Positions 25,727 through 35,128 of a stretch of DNA of 64,000 nt are shown piece by piece; position 1 is the first letter of the stretch, and each line of letters begins with the position of its first letter. The notes under the pieces were generated by a model, which was given only the letters and a program-made list of their open reading frames with translations, searched no databases and was not told the origin of the DNA. The stretch is from the NCBI RefSeq assembly GCF_000518645.1, contig NZ_JADZ01000012.1, positions 186,001-250,000 of the forward strand. Direction: 5' to 3'. Both the position numbers and the translations under genes were made by a program. Source of the stretch: Curvibacter gracilis ATCC BAA-807 (GTDB lineage Bacteria > Pseudomonadota > Gammaproteobacteria > Burkholderiales > Burkholderiaceae_C).

Positions 25727-26998
25727 ATGTTCGAGTCTGCCCGTTCCACTTCCCCCCGACGCCCCTGGTCGTTACGCCTGATGTTGGAGCTGAGGCACTT
25801 CTGGCGCAGCCTGATGCGCTTTCCGTGGCGCGTCACGGCCTTGACCCTGCGTGAGCGCTTCCGCGAGGACCGGCTGGGCCTGACGGCCAGCAGCCTCACC
25901 TTCACCACCACCCTGGCGCTGGTGCCGCTGGTCACCGTGGCCCTGGCGGTGTTCACGGCCTTCCCGATCTTTGGCCAGGTGCAGGGCGTGTTGCAGCGCT
26001 GGTTGATCGAGAGCCTGGTGCCCGAGACCATCTCGCGCCAGGTGCTGGGTTACCTGACCCAGTTCTCCAGCAAGGCCAGCCAGCTCGGGGTGGTGGGCCT
26101 GTCGGCCCTGCTGGTGACGGCCCTGACCCTGATCCTGACCATCGACCGCACACTGAACAACATCTGGCGGGTGCGGCGCCCGCGCAAGCTGGGCCAGCGG
26201 GTGCTGATCTACTGGGCCGCCCTCACGCTGGGCCCCCTGGTGCTGGGCATGAGCCTGGCGCTGACCTCGTACGTGATGAGTGCCTCGCGTGGCCTGGTGT
26301 CAGGCCTGCCGGCGCCGATCCGGGTGCTGCTGGATTCGGTCGAGTTCCTGGTGTTGGCGGCCGGTCTGGCCGGGCTGTACCACTTTGTGCCCAATACCCA
26401 GGTCAAATGGGCCCATGCCTGGACAGGGGGCCTGTTCGTGTCGCTGTGCATGGAACTGGCCAAGAAGGCGCTGGCGGTCTACATGGCCCAGGTGCCCACC
26501 TACTCGGCGGTGTATGGGGCGTTTGCCACCTTCCCGATTCTGCTGATCTGGATCTATGTGGCCTGGGTCATCGTGCTGCTGGGGGCCGTGACCACGGCCT
26601 ACCTGCCCAGCCTGTTGTCGGGGGTGGCCCGTTACGGCACGGGTGCGGGCTGGACTTTTCAGCTGGCGCTGGAGGTGCTGGACCACCTGCGCCAGGCGCG
26701 TGAGCAGCCGCACCATGGGCTTAGCCTGCCTGAACTGGCCGCCGTGCTGCAGGTGGACAACCTGCAACTCGAGCCGGTGCTCGAAACCCTGTGCGATCTG
26801 GACTGGGTGGGCCTGCTGCAGGTGGATGAGGGCTCGCCCGTGGCGCGCCACGTGCTGCTGGCCGCCCCGGAGACCACCCTGCTCGCGCCCTTGCTGGAAC
26901 GCCTGCTGCTGCAGCACCGCAGCAGCGTGGCACCGTTCTGGGATCGGGCCGGCCTGTCGGGCCTGTACCTGGCAGACGCCTTGCCTGCGGTCCGTTAG
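25727..26998 (+). CDS. YihY/UPF0761-family inner membrane protein
   Basis: A 423-residue protein with six membrane helices between about residues 45 and 285, including LTASSLTFTTTLALVPLVTV, TIDRTLNNIWRVRRPR and FPILLIWIYVAWVIVLLGA, the family hallmarks. The family was once called ribonuclease BN, but that assignment is wrong; the role is unsettled. The C-terminal 120 residues form a soluble winged-helix-like domain (SLPELAAVLQVDNLQLEPVLETL). The start is ATG 25727; the frame stays open far upstream only as antisense to two real genes. A CATCAT eight bases before the ATG may be a -10 element of a leaderless mRNA. Confidence 0.9.
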   Translation: MFESARSTSPRRPWSLRLMLELRHFWRSLMRFPWRVTALTLRERFREDRLGLTASSLTFTTTLALVPLVTVALAVFTAFPIFGQVQGVLQRWLIESLVPETISRQVLGYLTQFSSKASQLGVVGLSALLVTALTLILTIDRTLNNIWRVRRPRKLGQRVLIYWAALTLGPLVLGMSLALTSYVMSASRGLVSGLPAPIRVLLDSVEFLVLAAGLAGLYHFVPNTQVKWAHAWTGGLFVSLCMELAKKALAVYMAQVPTYSAVYGAFATFPILLIWIYVAWVIVLLGAVTTAYLPSLLSGVARYGTGAGWTFQLALEVLDHLRQAREQPHHGLSLPELAAVLQVDNLQLEPVLETLCDLDWVGLLQVDEGSPVARHVLLAAPETTLLAPLLERLLLQHRSSVAPFWDRAGLSGLYLADALPAVR

Positions 26999-27005
26999 CA
27001 AGCTC

Positions 27006-27353
27006 TCAGAACGGCACCCGGCCCAGCCAGATGTCACGGTACATGGCCCAGTCGCCCATGAAACTGTAGAGCGGGCGCTTGAAGCTGGCGGGCTTGTTCT
27101 TCTCGAACACGAAATGCCCCACCCAGGCCAGGCCATAGCCGCACAGCAGGCCATACAGCAGGTACTGGGGGCGCCCGGTGAAGGCCAGCATGGCCAGGCA
27201 CACCAGACTCAGCGTGGAGCCCAGAAAGTGCAGGCGCCGACAGGTGCGGTTGCTGTGCTCGCCCAGGTAGAAGGGGTAGAAGTCAGCAAAGCGGGTGAAC
27301 TGGCGTGGGTCGACGCCGGGGGCGGCCGTGGGGGTGGCCTGGGCTGAGGTCAT
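27006..27353 (-). CDS. Mpo1-like / DUF962 membrane protein
   Basis: A 115-residue protein with two to three hydrophobic segments. The conserved HSNRTCRRLHFLGS, WVGHFVFEKNKPASFKRPLYSFMGDW and the clustered His residues match the DUF962/Mpo1 family, whose yeast member is an iron-dependent dioxygenase shortening 2-hydroxy fatty acids. The bacterial members are mostly untested, so the reaction is inferred from the family. It follows the alpha/beta hydrolase gene by 70 bp, in the same direction. Confidence 0.87.
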   Translation of the reverse strand: MTSAQATPTAAPGVDPRQFTRFADFYPFYLGEHSNRTCRRLHFLGSTLSLVCLAMLAFTGRPQYLLYGLLCGYGLAWVGHFVFEKNKPASFKRPLYSFMGDWAMYRDIWLGRVPF

Positions 27354-27423
27354 GGGGCGACTCCTGGGGTGGGTGCTGCAGTCTAGGCAGCCCCTGCCGT
27401 TCGTCGGTGTCGCCCCGGTGTCT

Positions 27424-28242
27424 TCAGGCCCTCAGGAAATCCCGGATCGCGAACAAGGTGTCGTCGGGCGCCTCGCTCATCTGGTGGTGGCCCACCGGCA
27501 CGTTCACGCTGCGCACCGCCTTGCCTGCGGCCTGGCCTGCCTGGATCAGGCCCAGGGCGGCCTTGGGTGGGGTCATCTGGTCTTGTGTGCCCAGCACGAA
27601 CAGCACCGGGCAGCCGAGGTCGGCCATGGCCTGCAGGCCCCCGGCGTACTGGTCGCAGGCCTGGAAGCCGCGGTGGAACACGTTCACCGAAGGGTTGCTG
27701 CGCAGCACGCGACGGCCCAGCGCCATGCCGCCGCCAAACACCCAGGTGCCCGGCCCCAGCGTGGACGGGGGCGCGCACAGGGTGCTGCGCGAAAAGACGT
27801 TGATCATGCGCAGCGCCTTCTCAGGCTCGTTGAGCGAGCCCTCCAGCAGGGCGGGCGATACCTTCATGGGGAAGGCGCAGCCCACCAGCACCAGGTGGCT
27901 GACGCGCTGCTGGAGTTGGGCGGCCGCCTGCAGCGCAATCAGCGAGCCCCAGCTGTGGCCCACCAGCGCGGCCTTGTCGACGCCCGCGGCCTGCAACAGA
28001 TCGCCGATGAAGGTGGCGGCCTGGTCCACGCTGGCGGGCGCCTCGCCGGCGCTGCGGCAATGGCCGGGCAGGTCGATGGCCAGCACGTTCCAGCCATGGT
28101 TGGCCAGGTAGCGGCTTTGCAGAATCCACACGCTGTGGTCGTTCAGCACCCCGTGGATGAAGACCACCGTGGGCTGGGCCGGGTTGAAGGGCTTGCCCCC
28201 GGTGTAGCAATAGGTGTCGTGCCCGTTGACCTGGAGGATCAT
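27424..28242 (-). CDS. Alpha/beta hydrolase
   Basis: A 272-residue cytoplasmic hydrolase: oxyanion motif VVFIHGVLNDH, nucleophile elbow GHSWGS (Ser near residue 103), acidic residue in LGTQDQMTP and final His in PVGHHQMSE. No signal peptide. It starts 3 bp after the metY stop, so the two are probably translated from one mRNA. It looks like a general esterase or a thioesterase-type enzyme; the substrate cannot be read from the sequence. A homoserine-ester-related role is possible only by position. Confidence 0.85.
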   Translation of the reverse strand: MILQVNGHDTYCYTGGKPFNPAQPTVVFIHGVLNDHSVWILQSRYLANHGWNVLAIDLPGHCRSAGEAPASVDQAATFIGDLLQAAGVDKAALVGHSWGSLIALQAAAQLQQRVSHLVLVGCAFPMKVSPALLEGSLNEPEKALRMINVFSRSTLCAPPSTLGPGTWVFGGGMALGRRVLRSNPSVNVFHRGFQACDQYAGGLQAMADLGCPVLFVLGTQDQMTPPKAALGLIQAGQAAGKAVRSVNVPVGHHQMSEAPDDTLFAIRDFLRA

Positions 28243-28245
28243 GGC

Positions 28246-29565
28246 TCAGCTCCCCGCCTTTTCTGCCGCCTTGAGGGCGCGCTTGAGGTCGTCGATGAGG
28301 TCGTCCGGGTCTTCCAGACCGATGGACAGGCGGATGGTGCCCTGGCTGATGCCGGCGCCGGCCAGGGCCTCGTCGCTCATGCGGAAGTGGGTGGTGCTGG
28401 CGGGGTGGATCACCAGCGAGCGGCAGTCGCCCACGTTGGCCAGGTGGCTGAAGAGCTTGAGCGCCTCGATGAACTTCTTGCCCTGCTCGCGGTTGCCCTT
28501 GAGGTCGAAACTGAACACCGAGCCGGCACCCCGCGCCCCAAAGCGCAGCAGGCGTTCGGCCAGCGCGTGGCTGGGGTGTGATTCGAGCAGCGGATGCCCC
28601 ACCCGTGAGACAAAAGGCTGGCTGGCCAGGAACTCGACCACCCGGGCGGTGTTACTCATGTGCCGCTCCATGCGCAGGGGCAGGGTTTCGATGCCTTGCA
28701 GGATCAGCCAGGCCGAGTGCGGGCTCAGACAGGCGCCGAAGTCGCGCAGGCCCTCGCGGCGCGCGCGCAACAAGAAGGCCCCCACGGTGGACTCTTCGCT
28801 GAACACCATGTTGTGGAAGCCGTCGTAGGGCTGGGTCAGCTCGCTGAAGCGGCCGGCCGCGGCGGGGCCGTCCCAGTCGAAGCTGCCGCCATCGACCACG
28901 ATGCCGCCGATCACCGTGCCATGACCCGACAGGAACTTGGTGGCCGAGTGGTAGACCAGATCGGCCCCCAGCGTCAGCGGCTTGATCAGGTAGGGCGAGG
29001 TGAGGGTGGAGTCGACCAGCAGGGGCACACCGGCCTCGTGGGCGATCGCGGCCACGGTGGGGATGTCCAGCACGTCCAGCCCCGGATTACCCACGGTTTC
29101 GCCGAAGAACAGCTTGGTGTTGGGGCGCACGGCAGCGCGCCAGCCATCGATGTCACCCGGCTTGACGAAGGTGGTCTCGATGCCGAATCGTCGCAAGGTG
29201 TAATGCAGCAGGTTCTGCGAGCCGCCATACAGGGCGGTTGAGGCCACGATGTGCGAGCCGGCCCCCATCAGGGTGGCGACGCTGAGGTGCAGGGCGGCCT
29301 GGCCGCTGGCGGTGGTGATGGCGCCAATGCCTTCTTCCAGGGCCGACACGCGCTGCTCCAGCACGGCGTTGGTGGGGTTGGAGATGCGCGAGTAGACGTG
29401 GCCCGACCGCTCCAGGTTGAACAGGGCGGCCGCGTGGTCGCTGGACTCGAACACGAAGGAGGTGCTCAGGTGGATGGGCACGGCGCGGGCGCCGGTGCTG
29501 GGGTCGGGCGCAGCGCCCGCGTGAAGTGCCAGGGTGTCGAACCCGGGGTCTGAATAGCCGGCCAT
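28246..29565 (-). CDS. metY: O-acetylhomoserine sulfhydrylase (PLP-dependent)
   Basis: A 439-residue Cys/Met-metabolism PLP enzyme. The hallmarks are YSRISNPT near residue 62, SGQAALHL, GGSQNLL (cofactor phosphate), DSTLTSPYL and the PLP lysine in SATKFLSGHGT. The length and sequence fit MetY, which makes homocysteine from O-acetylhomoserine and sulphide, rather than the shorter cystathionine synthases. The frame opens at 29751, but ATG 29565 has AGAGGAGA upstream and matches the family start GFDTLALHAG. It probably heads an operon with the hydrolase at 27424. Confidence 0.95.
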   Translation of the reverse strand: MAGYSDPGFDTLALHAGAAPDPSTGARAVPIHLSTSFVFESSDHAAALFNLERSGHVYSRISNPTNAVLEQRVSALEEGIGAITTASGQAALHLSVATLMGAGSHIVASTALYGGSQNLLHYTLRRFGIETTFVKPGDIDGWRAAVRPNTKLFFGETVGNPGLDVLDIPTVAAIAHEAGVPLLVDSTLTSPYLIKPLTLGADLVYHSATKFLSGHGTVIGGIVVDGGSFDWDGPAAAGRFSELTQPYDGFHNMVFSEESTVGAFLLRARREGLRDFGACLSPHSAWLILQGIETLPLRMERHMSNTARVVEFLASQPFVSRVGHPLLESHPSHALAERLLRFGARGAGSVFSFDLKGNREQGKKFIEALKLFSHLANVGDCRSLVIHPASTTHFRMSDEALAGAGISQGTIRLSIGLEDPDDLIDDLKRALKAAEKAGS

Positions 29566-29768
29566 GCAGGGTCTCCTCTGATTTCTCATCCGGTGCGCGA
29601 GCGCATCATCATAAAAGGCCTGCCCAGGGCGGCCCGCTCGCGCACGCAGAGCTTGCCGTGCTTTGTGCGCCGAACTTGCAGAACCTGTGTCATGTAGGTT
29701 GCAAAATCGGTCGGCGAACGGGGATTTCTTCGTTATATTCTTTCCAATCAACCGCCAGGAGACGAAAC

Positions 29769-30221
29769 ATGAAAGTCAGCGACATCCTCCGGGTCAAGGG
29801 CAACACGCTCTACACCGCCACCCCCGACGAGCCTCTGGCCAAGGCCATCCAGATCATGGCCGAGAAAGACATCGGCTCCCTGGTCGTCATGGAGCATGGC
29901 GACCTGGTCGGGATGCTGACCTTCCGCGAGGTCATCATGACCGTGGTGAAGAACGGCGGCGGCGTCGGCACGACCCTGGTGCGCAGCGCCATGGACGACC
30001 ACCCCCTGACCTGCACCTCGGAAACCGACCTCGACGAGGTGCGCCGCATGATGCTGGACCGCCATGCCCGCTACATGCCCGTGATGAACCAGCGCATGTT
30101 GATGGGCGTGATCAGCTTCTACGATGTGGCCAAGGCCGTGGTGGACAGCCAGAACTTCGAAAACAAGATGCTCAAGGCCTACATCCGCGACTGGCCCGAG
30201 GAAGACAGCAGCGCCAATTGA
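29769..30221 (+). CDS. CBS-domain-pair regulatory protein
   Basis: A 150-residue protein made only of two CBS repeats: residues 1-65 (VSDILRVKGN ... KDIGSLVVMEHGDLVGMLT) and 75-135 (MDDHPLTCTSETDLDEV ... RHARYMPVMNQRMLMGVIS). CBS pairs bind adenosine nucleotides and act as energy sensors, usually in trans when stand-alone. CAGGAGA lies eight bases before ATG 29769. A terminator follows, so it is a single-gene unit. Its partner is not evident. Confidence 0.93.
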   Translation: MKVSDILRVKGNTLYTATPDEPLAKAIQIMAEKDIGSLVVMEHGDLVGMLTFREVIMTVVKNGGGVGTTLVRSAMDDHPLTCTSETDLDEVRRMMLDRHARYMPVMNQRMLMGVISFYDVAKAVVDSQNFENKMLKAYIRDWPEEDSSAN

Positions 30222-30256
30222 TCGGTGCGGGCCGCGCTGGCCGCCACCCTCGACCA

Positions 30257-30281
30257 CCGGGCCCCAGGGCCCGGTTTTTCG
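30257..30281 (+). terminator. Rho-independent terminator after the CBS gene
   Basis: CCGGGC, six bases, GCCCGG, then TTTTTC. The T-tract is on the plus strand only. Confidence 0.85.
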
Positions 30282-30289
30282 TTGGGGGG

Positions 30290-32530
30290 TCAGCTCAGCC
30301 CGACCTCTTTGCGTTGTTTCAGCCATTGCTCCAGCTCAGGCGCTGGCAGGGGGCGGCTGAACAGGTAGCCCTGCAGCACCGGCCCGCCCTGGTTTTGCAG
30401 CCAGCTCTGTTGATCCCGGGTTTCGACACCCTCAGCCACCACCTCGATGCTCAGGCTGCGGGCAATGCTCATGACCGACAGGGTGAGGGTGCGCGCCGCC
30501 TGGCTGGTGGACAGGTCTTGCACAAAACTCTTGTCGAGCTTGAGTTCCTGGATGGGCAGGCGGTGCAGGTAGCTCAGGCTGGAATAGCCGGTGCCAAAGT
30601 CGTCCAGCGACAGGTAAAAGCCCCTGGCATGCAGGTCCTGGATATTGGTCGCCGTGATGGAGCGGGTGTCCATCATCACGCTCTCGGTGATCTCCAGCAT
30701 CAGATCGGCCGGCTGCAGGCCGTGCTGACGCAGGCGGGCCTCCAGCCGGGCTGAAAAATCAGGCTCGTGAAAACTCTTGGCCGACAGGTTCAGCGCCACC
30801 CGGGGCACGGGCAGGCGGGCTTGGCGCCAACGCACCAGTTGCAGGCATGCCTCGTCCACCAGCCAGTCGGTCATGGGGCGGATCAGGCCAGCCTCTTCCG
30901 CCACCGGGATGAATCGGTCGGGCGGCACCATGCCCCATTCAGGGTGGCGCCAGCGCATCAGGGCCTCCACGCCATACAGGGTCTGAGCTGCGTCGCTGCG
31001 GATCTGGGGCTGGTAGTGCAGGCTCAACTGGCCAAGCTGCAGGGCTTGGCGCAGCGCCAGCTCCAGCGCCGCCCGGGCCAGGGTGCGCTGGTTCATCTCG
31101 GGGTTGAACAGGCGCAGGCTGTGGGCAGAGTCGCTCTTGGCCTGGTACATGGCTTGGTCGCCGTGGCGCAGCAGGGTGTCGACGTCCTGGCCGTCGGTGG
31201 GGAACAGGGCGATGCCGATGCTGGCCTGGGGCTGGTGGGTCTGCCCATCGATCTGCACCGGCACGCCCAGGGCTTCGAGCACGCGTTGGGCGGTCTGCAC
31301 GGCCTGCTCAGCTGTACTGTCTGTGAGCAGCAGCACGAACTCGTCACCCGAGAGGCGCCCTGTCAGGTCGCGCGGGCGGATGCTGCGCGTGAGTCGGGTG
31401 CCCACCTCACACAGCAGGGCATCGCCGGCAGCGTGTCCCTGGTTGTCATTGACCCGCTTGAAGCGGTCCAGATCGATGTAGAGCAGGGCGGCCGAGCCGC
31501 CTTCTCGGGCCAGCAGGTCGAGCGCACGTTCGGCGCTTTGGCGGAACATGGCCCGGTTGGGCAGGCCGGTGAGCACGTCGAAATAGGCCAGCTGGTGGAT
31601 GCGTGCCCTGGCCGCCTCGCGCTCCAGGGCGAGGGCGCACAGGTGCAGGCAGACCTCGACCAGCCGGTGGTGCAGGGCGTCCGGCACACGGTGGTCCTGG
31701 AAGTAGAAGGCAAAGGTGCCCACCACCTGCCCCTGGTGGTTCTTGATTGGGCTGGACCAGCAGGCCTTCAGGCCGGTCGGCGCAAAGACGGCCCGGTAGT
31801 CGGTCCACAGTGGGTCGGTCTCGATGTCGGTGACCAGCACCGGCTCGCCTCGCCAGGCCGCGGTGCCGCAGGATCCGGCGCTGGGCCCGATCGGAGCGCC
31901 CTCGATGGCTTGGCCGATGTAGGGCGGCATGCTCGGGGCGGCAAGCGGGTGGACGCGGCCATTCCCATCGACCGCCAGGATGGTGGCCGTGACCTCGGGC
32001 GCGATGCGCTCCACTTCGCGGCAGACCAGGTTCATCAGCTCGCTCAGCGGGATCTCGTTGACCATGCCTTCGAGCACCTTCTTTTGCAGTACCTCGTGCA
32101 TCTTGGTCAGCGTGATGTCGTTCATCACGGTGATCGACTGGGTGCCGCTCAGTGCCCGCGAGGTCTGGTTGACCACCATCGACACCCAGCGCGGCTGCCC
32201 GTTGCGGCCATAGACCAGGGTTTCGATGCGGGTGTGTCCGTGCAGCGCCAGCGCGTCGCGAATGGTCTGGGGCAGGTTCGGGTCTGAGTGGCGCCCCAGC
32301 AGCACCTCGTCGGGAGTGCGGCCCAGCACCTCGGTGGGGCTGTAGCCGAACATGCGGGTGAAGCCCTCGTTCACGTAGCAGATGCGTCGCCGGGCATCGG
32401 TGATCAGGATGGCACTGTCGCTGGCGTCCAGCGCGTGAACCACCATGCTCTGGTCCACCTTCGGAGCAGGCACAGCCGCGGCAGGCAGGCCTGGCTGCTG
32501 GTCTGGCTCTGACGGATGGCTTGAAGGCAT
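30290..32530 (-). CDS. PAS-GAF-GGDEF-EAL cyclic-di-GMP signalling protein
   Basis: A 746-residue soluble protein: PAS (about 30-140, with ICYVNEGFTRMFGYS), GAF (about 165-310), GGDEF (about 325-480, active-site form RLSGDEF) and EAL (about 495-740). The EAL catalytic set is complete (VEALMRW, NLSAKSF, EITES, DDFGTGYSS, KLDKSFV, EGVE), so phosphodiesterase activity is likely. The SGDEF loop is compatible with cyclase activity or GTP-binding regulation. No membrane segment. The frame opens at 32662; ATG 32530 is preferred, lacking strong evidence either way. It is divergent from aroC. Confidence 0.93.
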   Translation of the reverse strand: MPSSHPSEPDQQPGLPAAAVPAPKVDQSMVVHALDASDSAILITDARRRICYVNEGFTRMFGYSPTEVLGRTPDEVLLGRHSDPNLPQTIRDALALHGHTRIETLVYGRNGQPRWVSMVVNQTSRALSGTQSITVMNDITLTKMHEVLQKKVLEGMVNEIPLSELMNLVCREVERIAPEVTATILAVDGNGRVHPLAAPSMPPYIGQAIEGAPIGPSAGSCGTAAWRGEPVLVTDIETDPLWTDYRAVFAPTGLKACWSSPIKNHQGQVVGTFAFYFQDHRVPDALHHRLVEVCLHLCALALEREAARARIHQLAYFDVLTGLPNRAMFRQSAERALDLLAREGGSAALLYIDLDRFKRVNDNQGHAAGDALLCEVGTRLTRSIRPRDLTGRLSGDEFVLLLTDSTAEQAVQTAQRVLEALGVPVQIDGQTHQPQASIGIALFPTDGQDVDTLLRHGDQAMYQAKSDSAHSLRLFNPEMNQRTLARAALELALRQALQLGQLSLHYQPQIRSDAAQTLYGVEALMRWRHPEWGMVPPDRFIPVAEEAGLIRPMTDWLVDEACLQLVRWRQARLPVPRVALNLSAKSFHEPDFSARLEARLRQHGLQPADLMLEITESVMMDTRSITATNIQDLHARGFYLSLDDFGTGYSSLSYLHRLPIQELKLDKSFVQDLSTSQAARTLTLSVMSIARSLSIEVVAEGVETRDQQSWLQNQGGPVLQGYLFSRPLPAPELEQWLKQRKEVGLS

Positions 32531-32667
32531 GGGCGTCTCGCGCTGGGATGTCCCCTGTTCAGCACATCGTAGCAGGGTGTAACAAGGCTGAAGGGGAGGA
32601 TTTACATGGCTTTTGTCGGCCACATCCGGGCTGGTGCTGACCTGCGAACAGGCCTGCGTCACTCTGG

Positions 32668-32673
32668 GATAAT
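32668..32673 (+). promoter_or_regulatory. -10 hexamer for leaderless aroC mRNA
   Basis: GATAAT (one mismatch to TATAAT) ends six bases before the aroC ATG at 32680, so transcription should begin at or next to the start codon. No Shine-Dalgarno is present. Confidence 0.5.
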
Positions 32674-32679
32674 CGCGAC

Positions 32680-33777
32680 ATGAGCGGCAATACCCTTGGA
32701 ACCCTTTTCTCCGTCACCAACTTCGGTGAATCCCACGGCCCGGCCATCGGCTGCGTGATCGATGGCTGCCCGCCGGGCATGCAACTCAGCGAGGCCGACA
32801 TCCAGGTCGAGCTGGACCGGCGCCGCCCAGGCACCAGCCGCCACGTCACCCAGCGCCAGGAGCCTGACGCAGTGGAGATCCTCTCCGGCGTCTATGAGGG
32901 GCAGACCACGGGCACCCCGATCGCCTTGCTGATCCGCAACACCGACCAGCGCAGCAAGGACTACAGCAACATCGCCCAGAGCTTTCGCCCCGGTCACGCC
33001 GATTACAGCTATTGGCACAAGTACGGTGTGCGCGACCCGCGCGGCGGCGGCCGTTCTTCGGCCCGGCTGACGGCCCCCACGGTGGCGGCCGGTGCGGTGG
33101 CCCGCAAGTGGTTGTTCGAGAAGCACGGCATCGTGCTGCGTGGCTGCATGACGGCGGTGGGCGAGGTCGAGATCCCGTTCGAGAGCTGGGACCACGTGCC
33201 CAACAACCCCTTTTACGCCCCGGTGGCCGACGTCCAGAACCTGGAAGACTACATGGACGCGCTGCGCAAGGCCGGCGATTCGTGCGGTGCCCGCATCCGG
33301 GTGGTGGCCTCCAACGTGCCTGTGGGCCTGGGTGAGCCCCTGTACGACCGCCTGGACGCCGACATCGCCCACGCCATGATGGGCCTGAACGCCGTCAAGG
33401 CGGTGGAAATCGGTGCCGGCTTTGCCAGCGTGGGACAGCGCGGCACCACCCACGGCGACTCGCTGTCGCCCGAGGGCTTTCGCAGCAACAACGCCGGCGG
33501 CATCCTGGGCGGCATCAGCACCGGACAGGACATCGAGGTCAGCCTGGGCATCAAGCCGACCAGCTCGATCATCTCGCCACGCGAGTCGATCGACGTCAAC
33601 GGCCAGTCGGTGGAGGTGGTGACCAAAGGCCGCCATGACCCCTGCGTCGGCATCCGGGCCACGCCGATTGCCGAGGCCCTGCTGGCCCTGGTGCTGATGG
33701 ACCATGTGCTGCGCCACCGCGCCCAATGCGGTGATGTGCGCCTGCCGGTGCCCCCGATCCCGGGTTCTGTGGCCTGA
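32680..33777 (+). CDS. aroC: Chorismate synthase
   Basis: A 365-residue enzyme that makes chorismate from EPSP, needing reduced FMN; the last common step of aromatic amino acid synthesis. All three family signatures are present: [18 protein letters not shown] near residue 17, [20 protein letters not shown] near 124 and [18 protein letters not shown] near 268. Full length, cytoplasmic. The start follows a -10-like GATAAT with no ribosome site, suggesting a leaderless message. Confidence 0.98.
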   Translation: MSGNTLGTLFSVTNFGESHGPAIGCVIDGCPPGMQLSEADIQVELDRRRPGTSRHVTQRQEPDAVEILSGVYEGQTTGTPIALLIRNTDQRSKDYSNIAQSFRPGHADYSYWHKYGVRDPRGGGRSSARLTAPTVAAGAVARKWLFEKHGIVLRGCMTAVGEVEIPFESWDHVPNNPFYAPVADVQNLEDYMDALRKAGDSCGARIRVVASNVPVGLGEPLYDRLDADIAHAMMGLNAVKAVEIGAGFASVGQRGTTHGDSLSPEGFRSNNAGGILGGISTGQDIEVSLGIKPTSSIISPRESIDVNGQSVEVVTKGRHDPCVGIRATPIAEALLALVLMDHVLRHRAQCGDVRLPVPPIPGSVA

Positions 33778-33833
33778 ACCGGCGGGTTCCGGCGGTGTCT
33801 GCCCCCTCAGCGGCGTCGGCCCAGCCGGCGTCC

Positions 33834-35003
33834 ATGCGTGCCTTGCTGCCCTTTGGTGCGCTGTCGGCCAGCTACTTCGCGCACATCGGGTTTTTCAACC
33901 CCTATCTCCCGCTGTGGCTCAAGGATCTGGGCCTGCCCTTGCTGGCCATCAGCCTGCTGACCTCGGCGCAGTCGCTGACCCGGCTTTTCGCGCCCTATGT
34001 GTGGGGCGCCCTGTCTGACCGCACCGGCGAACGCGTGCGCCTGATGCGTTACAGCGCCACGGCTGCGTTGCTGTTGTCGCTGGGCCTGTGGTGGCCCCAG
34101 GCCGGTGTGTGGTGGCTGGGGGCGGTGCTGCTGCTCATGTTTTCGCACACCAGCGCCATGATGCCCATGAGCGAGGCCGCCATGGCCCATCTGGTGAGCC
34201 AGGGAGGGCAGTTTGACGCCAGGCGCTACGGACGGGTGCGCCTCTGGGGCTCGCTGGGCTTTTTGTTGACGGTGTTTGCGGCCGGCAGCTGGTTCGAGTG
34301 GTTCGGCATGGGCCATTTCCCGGGCTGGACCCTGTTCACCCTGCTGGCCGTGGTGGGCAGCACCTGGTGGCTGCCGGATCACCGTGAGGCTGTGCAGCAG
34401 GCACGCCACGAACACCTGCCGGTATGGCCCGTGCTGCGCCAGCCTGAGGTGCGCTGGTTTTTCGCCTCGATCTTTTTTCATGTGCTGTCGCACGTCAGCC
34501 TGTATGTCTTTTTCTCGCTCTACCTCGATTCGCTGGGCTACAGCAAGGCTGTGATCGGAGTGCTGTGGGCCATGTCGGTGGTGGTGGAGGTGAGCTGGTT
34601 CTTCACCCAGAGCCGTTGGCTGCCCCGCTGGCCCTTGACTGGCTGGCTGGTGCTGTGTGGTCTGGTCATGGCGGTGCGCATGGGCTTCACGGCGGCCTTT
34701 GGGGCCTCGCTGACGGTGCTGCTGGTGGTGCAGTGTGTGCATGCCTTGACGTTTGCCGCCCACCACACCGCCTGCATCGCGTTGGTGTCGCACTACTTTC
34801 CGGCGCGCCTGCGCGGAAGGGGCCAGGCCTTGTTCACCGTGATCGGCTACGGCCTGTCGGGCGTGACGGGTGGGCTGGGCGGGGGCTTTCTGGCCAAGGC
34901 TTTCGGGTTGTCCAGCGTGTATTGGGCCGCTTGCGCCATGGCCTTGCTGGGCAGTGCCTGCGCCTGGCGCCTGTACCGGCTGGCACACCATCTGCGCACT
35001 TGA
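33834..35003 (+). CDS. MFS transporter, phenylpropionate (HcaT)-like
   Basis: A 389-residue, 12-helix transporter. The loop RLFAPYVWGALSDRTGERVRLMRYS after helix 2 is the MFS signature, and the start FFNPYLPLWLKDLG matches the HcaT/nucleoside-H+ symporter-like branch. The nearest described relative type moves 3-phenylpropionate, but the substrate here is not decided. ATG 33834 matches the family N-terminus; a GTG at 33795 would add 13 residues. No ribosome site is obvious at either. It follows aroC by 56 bp. Confidence 0.85.
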   Translation: MRALLPFGALSASYFAHIGFFNPYLPLWLKDLGLPLLAISLLTSAQSLTRLFAPYVWGALSDRTGERVRLMRYSATAALLLSLGLWWPQAGVWWLGAVLLLMFSHTSAMMPMSEAAMAHLVSQGGQFDARRYGRVRLWGSLGFLLTVFAAGSWFEWFGMGHFPGWTLFTLLAVVGSTWWLPDHREAVQQARHEHLPVWPVLRQPEVRWFFASIFFHVLSHVSLYVFFSLYLDSLGYSKAVIGVLWAMSVVVEVSWFFTQSRWLPRWPLTGWLVLCGLVMAVRMGFTAAFGASLTVLLVVQCVHALTFAAHHTACIALVSHYFPARLRGRGQALFTVIGYGLSGVTGGLGGGFLAKAFGLSSVYWAACAMALLGSACAWRLYRLAHHLRT

Positions 35004-35128
35004 GCCTGGTCTCGGTGCCATGGAGTCGGCCCCGGCTGCCTTTGTTCGGATGCCGTCACCTCGGTGAACCTGGCGCCACCGGCGCTGGCCTAGGATCGTG
35101 CGGCGTTCATTTTGTGAGGAGACGCACC